A DNA stretch of 9,237 nt from CAZTXD01 sp964617995 (lineage in GTDB: Bacteria > Actinomycetota > Acidimicrobiia > Spongiisociales > ZC4RG35), in contig CAZTXD010000140.1 of assembly GCA_964617995.1 (NCBI GenBank), forward strand, positions 1 through 9,237, written 5' to 3'. Position numbers and translations under genes: made by a program. Every line of letters starts with the position of its first letter. Within the stretch, counting starts at the first letter, position 1. Under the pieces are notes generated by a model that was not told the DNA's origin, did no database searches, and saw only the letters and a program-made list of their open reading frames with translations. This document shows, piece by piece, positions 6,328-9,237 of this stretch.

Positions 6328-8780
6328 TCTCACGTGTCGACCGGACCAGGCAGCTGGTCCGAAAGGTTCTCCGCGACGCCCGGGACAAGAACAAGTGGCG
6401 CAAGATCGTCAGGGTGAGGCTGTGGATGCCGGTGGCACTTCAGATGCTCCTCATCGGCGTGGTCCTCTGGGTGGCCAGTGCCCGCTTTCCAGGGTTCGTC
6501 AATGCCACCAACCTCCAGAACGTCCTCATCCTCGCCATACCCCTGGCGGTGGTGGCCATCGCCCAAACCCACGCCCTGCTGGTCGGCTACCTGGATCTCT
6601 CGGTGGGGGCCATGATCAGCCTGGGGGTGGTGACCGCCTCGTTCCTCGTCACCGACGCCGACTCCGGATTCACACAGGTCCTCTTGGGTTCCGGGGCCAT
6701 CCTCCTGCTGGGATTGGTCGTCGGGCTGGTCAACGCCGGTCTGGTCAGAGGCGTCAAGATCCCCTCGATCATCGCCACCCTGGCCACTCTCAGCATCCTC
6801 GACGGTATCGCCCTCACCCTGCGTCCCACTCCCGGTGGCACCATCGACCGCGAATTCACGGCGTGGCTTCGCACGAGCCTGGGACCGGTCCCGGTGGCCT
6901 TCATTGCCGTGGTGGTGGGAGCGGCGCTTCTCGACCTGTGGCTGCACTCCAGCGGATCGGGACTCGAGTTGCGCTCGGTGGGATTCGACGACCGCTCCGC
7001 CAAGCGGAGCGGCGTGCGGACCAACTGGGTGCGCGTCCGGGCTCTGATGCTGTCGGGACTCCTGGCCGCAGTGGCCTCGTTTTTCGTGATGGCCCGGTCG
7101 GGGGTCGGCAACGCCCAGATCGGCTCCAGCTACACCCTCAACAGCATCACCGCCGCTGTGCTGGGTGGTGCGGCTCTCACCGGTGGAAGGGCTACCTTCG
7201 TCGGGGGAGTGGTGGCCTCACTGCTGCTCGCCCTGATCATCAGCGTCTTGCCCTTCCTCGGTCTGGGCACCGAGCACGGACTCATGATCATCGGGCTGCT
7301 CGTCCTGGTGGGGGTGATCCTCTTCCAGGTCGGAGACATCAAGGAACTGGTCAAGCGCAACTACAAGAGGGCACGTCGTCTGGTACTCGGAAGCCGCCCG
7401 CCCCAAGCCCTCGAGCTTCCTTCTCTCTACCCGCAGGGCACTGACTTCAGGCTGGTCCGCAACGGTCGCGTGCTCATCGAGGGGGGGACCGTCCTCAGCC
7501 TAGACCGCGCCGTAGGCGACCACCCCGAGGCGAACGTCGTCGTCGAGGGTGACCGCATCGTTGCGGTGGGGCCCGGCCAGACCGCCTCCGACGCCGAGGT
7601 GATCGACGCGTCGGGGATGATCGTCATTCCCGGGTTCGTCGACACCCATCGCCATATCTGGGAGGGGATCCTGCGCAACATCGGAACCGACGTGCCTCTC
7701 GAGGGAAGAACCAGTTACATCTCCTTCGTCCTCCACAAGCTGGCGCCGGCGTTCCGCCCCGAGGACGCCTACGTGGGCAACCTCGTCTCCGCCCTCGGGG
7801 CCGTCGACGCCGGAATCACCACCCTGCTCGACTGGTCCCACATCCAGGGATCACCCGCCCATACCGACGCCGTCGTCCGGGCCCTCGAGGACTCGGGAAT
7901 GCGGGCGGTTTTCGCTTACGGGTTTCCCTGGTGGGGTAAGTGGGAGGAACGGCAGCCGAGCTGGTTCGTGCGGGCCGCCACCGAGCACTTCTCCACCAAG
8001 GACCAGATGCTCACCCTGGCCCTGGCAGCACCCGGCCCCGAGTTCACCGACTTCGAGGTGGCACGGGACCACTGGAAGCTGGCGCGCGAGACGGGCGCGA
8101 GGATCACCGCCCACGTCGGCGTCGGTACCTACGGCCAGGATGCCAAGGTCCAGGAAATGGGGGAGGCGGGGCTGCTCGGGCCCGACACCACGTACATCCA
8201 CTGCACGACCCTGAACGACACCGAGATCCAGATGATCGTCGACACGGGCGGAACGGTGTCGATCGCCTCGCCTGTAGAGATGATGATGGGTCACGGGATG
8301 CCTCCCATACAGAAGTTCCTCGATCGGGGGCTCCCTCCCAGCCTGAGCGTGGACGTGGAGACCAACGTCCCCTCCGACATGTTCAACCAGATGCGATCGG
8401 TGATCGGCCTCCAGCGCTCTCTCGCCTTCTCATCCGGCAAGCCACCCGTCACGCCTCGGGACGTGCTCGAGTGGGCGACGCTCGAAGGCGCAAAGGCCAA
8501 CGGTCTGGAGGCGAAGGTGGGGACGTTGACACCCGGCAAACAGGCCGACATCACGCTGCTTCGCACGGACCTCATGAACGTCACTCCTGTCTACGACCCG
8601 TACGCGGCGGTGGTGACGGGGATGGACACCAAGAACGTGGATACGGTCCTGATCGCGGGACGCCTCATGAAGCGCAACGGCGAGCTGCTCCACGTCGATT
8701 GGCGCACCATGAGACGCCTCGTCGAGGAGTCACGTGATCATGTGGTGGAGAAGTCCGGGTTCAGGCTCCCGAAGATCTGA
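6324..8780 (+). CDS. Fused ABC permease-amidohydrolase (PermB-AMH2)
   Basis: This 818-residue protein joins two complete domains in one frame. Residues about 33-336 are a CUT2-type permease with some ten hydrophobic segments, a GYLDLSVGA variant (88-96) of the GGIDLSVG motif, and VLGGAALTGG (279-288). After the last membrane segment comes a basic stretch (340-358, KELVKRNYKRARR), then a short linker (359-374). Residues about 375-818 are a full amidohydrolase: RVLIEGG (382-388), ligands H442 and H444 (DTHRH), H597, H626 and D677, and LTPGKQADITLLRTD (735-749). The residue three after H597 is Val600, so the His-x-x-Glu is absent. Basic flanks at both ends of the permease put both ends in the cytoplasm, so the enzyme would sit on the inner membrane face. 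The GTG start has GGAG at 6315-6318 and overlaps the ATPase stop. No Met codon lies between the last membrane segment and M432, so separate translation of the enzyme is unlikely. Fusion by sequencing error is possible but not favoured. Confidence 0.9.
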   Translation: MISRVDRTRQLVRKVLRDARDKNKWRKIVRVRLWMPVALQMLLIGVVLWVASARFPGFVNATNLQNVLILAIPLAVVAIAQTHALLVGYLDLSVGAMISLGVVTASFLVTDADSGFTQVLLGSGAILLLGLVVGLVNAGLVRGVKIPSIIATLATLSILDGIALTLRPTPGGTIDREFTAWLRTSLGPVPVAFIAVVVGAALLDLWLHSSGSGLELRSVGFDDRSAKRSGVRTNWVRVRALMLSGLLAAVASFFVMARSGVGNAQIGSSYTLNSITAAVLGGAALTGGRATFVGGVVASLLLALIISVLPFLGLGTEHGLMIIGLLVLVGVILFQVGDIKELVKRNYKRARRLVLGSRPPQALELPSLYPQGTDFRLVRNGRVLIEGGTVLSLDRAVGDHPEANVVVEGDRIVAVGPGQTASDAEVIDASGMIVIPGFVDTHRHIWEGILRNIGTDVPLEGRTSYISFVLHKLAPAFRPEDAYVGNLVSALGAVDAGITTLLDWSHIQGSPAHTDAVVRALEDSGMRAVFAYGFPWWGKWEERQPSWFVRAATEHFSTKDQMLTLALAAPGPEFTDFEVARDHWKLARETGARITAHVGVGTYGQDAKVQEMGEAGLLGPDTTYIHCTTLNDTEIQMIVDTGGTVSIASPVEMMMGHGMPPIQKFLDRGLPPSLSVDVETNVPSDMFNQMRSVIGLQRSLAFSSGKPPVTPRDVLEWATLEGAKANGLEAKVGTLTPGKQADITLLRTDLMNVTPVYDPYAAVVTGMDTKNVDTVLIAGRLMKRNGELLHVDWRTMRRLVEESRDHVVEKSGFRLPKI
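6992..7012. repeat. Perfect intragenic 9-bp hairpin
   Basis: CCGCTCCGC (6992-7000) and GCGGAGCGG (7004-7012) are exact complements separated by CAA. They lie in the part of PermB that encodes a cytoplasmic loop around D223-G230. It could slow ribosomes or be accidental in GC-rich coding DNA. No role is claimed. Confidence 0.6.
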
Positions 8781-8789
8781 GCTTCTGTT

Positions 8790-8801
8790 CGGCAGCTGCC
8801 G
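8790..8801. terminator. Small dyad between convergent genes, possible weak terminator
   Basis: CGGCAGCTGCCG is a perfect 12-base palindrome in the 22-base gap between the fusion gene stop (8778-8780) and the stop of the convergent HesB-like gene (8803-8805). Position suits a bidirectional terminator. The stem is short and there is no T-run on either side, so intrinsic termination would be weak. Confidence 0.3.
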
Positions 8802-8802
8802 T

Positions 8803-9099
8803 TCAGCCGTCGGGTGTCTGCGGACGGAAGACGAAGGCGAGCCCCTCGTCACTGTCCTGGACGTCCATCACGGTGTCGGCGAGTGGATCGGCGATCTCCG
8901 GGTCGACGTAGACCTCGGTCCCCGCTTGAGCGGCGACGGCGTCCTCGTCGCCGGCGGACTCGACGAACTCCAGCCTCACGCCCAGGTCGCCGCTGGATTG
9001 GCGGTCGGCGGTGAGCCGTATGTCGTGGTCCTCGGGGATGTCCTCGCTGCGGCGGATGGTCTCCAGCGCGGCAGCAGCATTCTCTGACAGTTTCAGCAT
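8803..9099 (-). CDS. HesB/IscA-like small protein lacking cysteines
   Basis: This 98-residue acidic protein resembles the Fe-S biogenesis (HesB/IscA) fold: it opens MLKLSENAAAALETI like the family's first strand and helix, has LGVRLEFVE near 39-47 in the place of the GxxYxLxF strand, and TEVYVDPE (61-68) as the later strand. True A-type carriers bind iron or Fe-S clusters with three cysteines; this protein has no cysteine at all, so it should not carry a cluster in that way. Such cysteine-less HesB-like proteins are known in actinobacteria, without a role I can name. The ATG (9097-9099) is preceded by AAAGGGA with about five bases of spacing, a good ribosome site. It converges on the operon, ends 22 bases from it, and is probably unrelated to transport. 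Confidence 0.75.
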   Translation of the reverse strand: MLKLSENAAAALETIRRSEDIPEDHDIRLTADRQSSGDLGVRLEFVESAGDEDAVAAQAGTEVYVDPEIADPLADTVMDVQDSDEGLAFVFRPQTPDG

Positions 9100-9237
9100 G
9101 GGTCCCTTTCGCTGACCTCGCCTACCACCCTAGGCGCACTGTGGGATTGTGCAGATCCCGCCCGGTGATGCCGGGCCGCGTCGGACCACTTCCGGGCGCC
9201 ACGGTTCCCAGCTTCCTTGGTTCTGCAGGAACGGTTA
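9100..9237. other. Noncoding tail upstream of the HesB-like gene
   Basis: No gene is recognised in these 138 bases. On the minus strand TGCACA (9148-9153) and TAGGGT (9127-9132), 15 bases apart, form a poor promoter candidate for the HesB-like gene. A hairpin GCCCGG-TGATG-CCGGGC lies at 9160-9176, and a smaller dyad GTTC-TGCAG-GAAC at 9220-9232. Either could belong to a terminator or operator of a gene beyond the window. Confidence 0.4.

Noticed and set aside
6395..7444. Long alternative open frame across the second permease
   Set aside because: The translation is Arg/Gly/His/Pro-rich without domains, as expected for an off-frame reading of GC-rich coding DNA, and the overlapping frame has clear membrane segments and motifs.
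7340..7490. Frameshift or missing stop creating an artificial permease-enzyme fusion
   Set aside because: Both halves and the linker read cleanly in one frame. Another frame does meet a TGA at 7442-7444, but no ATG follows it to start the enzyme. The only GTG near the enzyme start (residue 383) has no ribosome site and would cut into the first strand. Kept as a caveat only.
9201..9237. Possible tRNA end in the GGTTC-containing tail
   Set aside because: No cloverleaf arms or acceptor stem can be built; only short dyads are present.

Overview
The window is GC-rich DNA of actinobacterial character. The signs are a high-GC coding bias, GTG starts, a lipoprotein with a long Thr/Ala/Pro/Asp linker after its lipobox, and a small cysteine-less HesB-like protein of a type common in Actinomycetota. 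An uncultured Acidimicrobiia-like lineage is a reasonable guess, but this is inference. The window opens exactly on a perfect 52-bp palindrome, so it may begin at a contig end.

Layout. A minus-strand XRE-cupin regulator (58-678) is divergent from a tight plus-strand operon (976-8780). A noncoding stretch (679-975) separates them and should hold the operon promoter and operator. The operon order is: soluble amidohydrolase (AMH1), CUT2-type permease (PermA), lipoprotein substrate-binding protein, double-domain ABC ATPase, and one 818-residue protein joining a second CUT2-type permease (PermB) to a second amidohydrolase (AMH2). Three of the four junctions are 4-base overlaps (ATGA or GTGA). The fourth, before the binding protein, has two strong Shine-Dalgarno sites, each followed six bases later by an in-frame ATG. 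A convergent minus-strand HesB-like gene (8803-9099) and a short noncoding tail close the window.

How the genes may work together. The lipoprotein would capture a small solute outside the cell. A PermA/PermB heterodimer driven by the tandem-NBD ATPase would import it. The cytoplasmic amidohydrolases, one free and one attached to the C-terminus of PermB, would hydrolyse it. The XRE-cupin protein probably senses the solute or a product and controls the operon. The substrate cannot be read from sequence. Both enzymes have the His/His/His/His/Asp metal site of the ATZ/TRZ/SAH-deaminase-like amidohydrolases but lack the Glu of the usual His-x-x-Glu motif, so they may not be ordinary deaminases.

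The main discovery candidate is the in-frame permease-amidohydrolase fusion: an importer with a catabolic enzyme of its own operon built onto its cytoplasmic face, beside a free paralogue of that enzyme.
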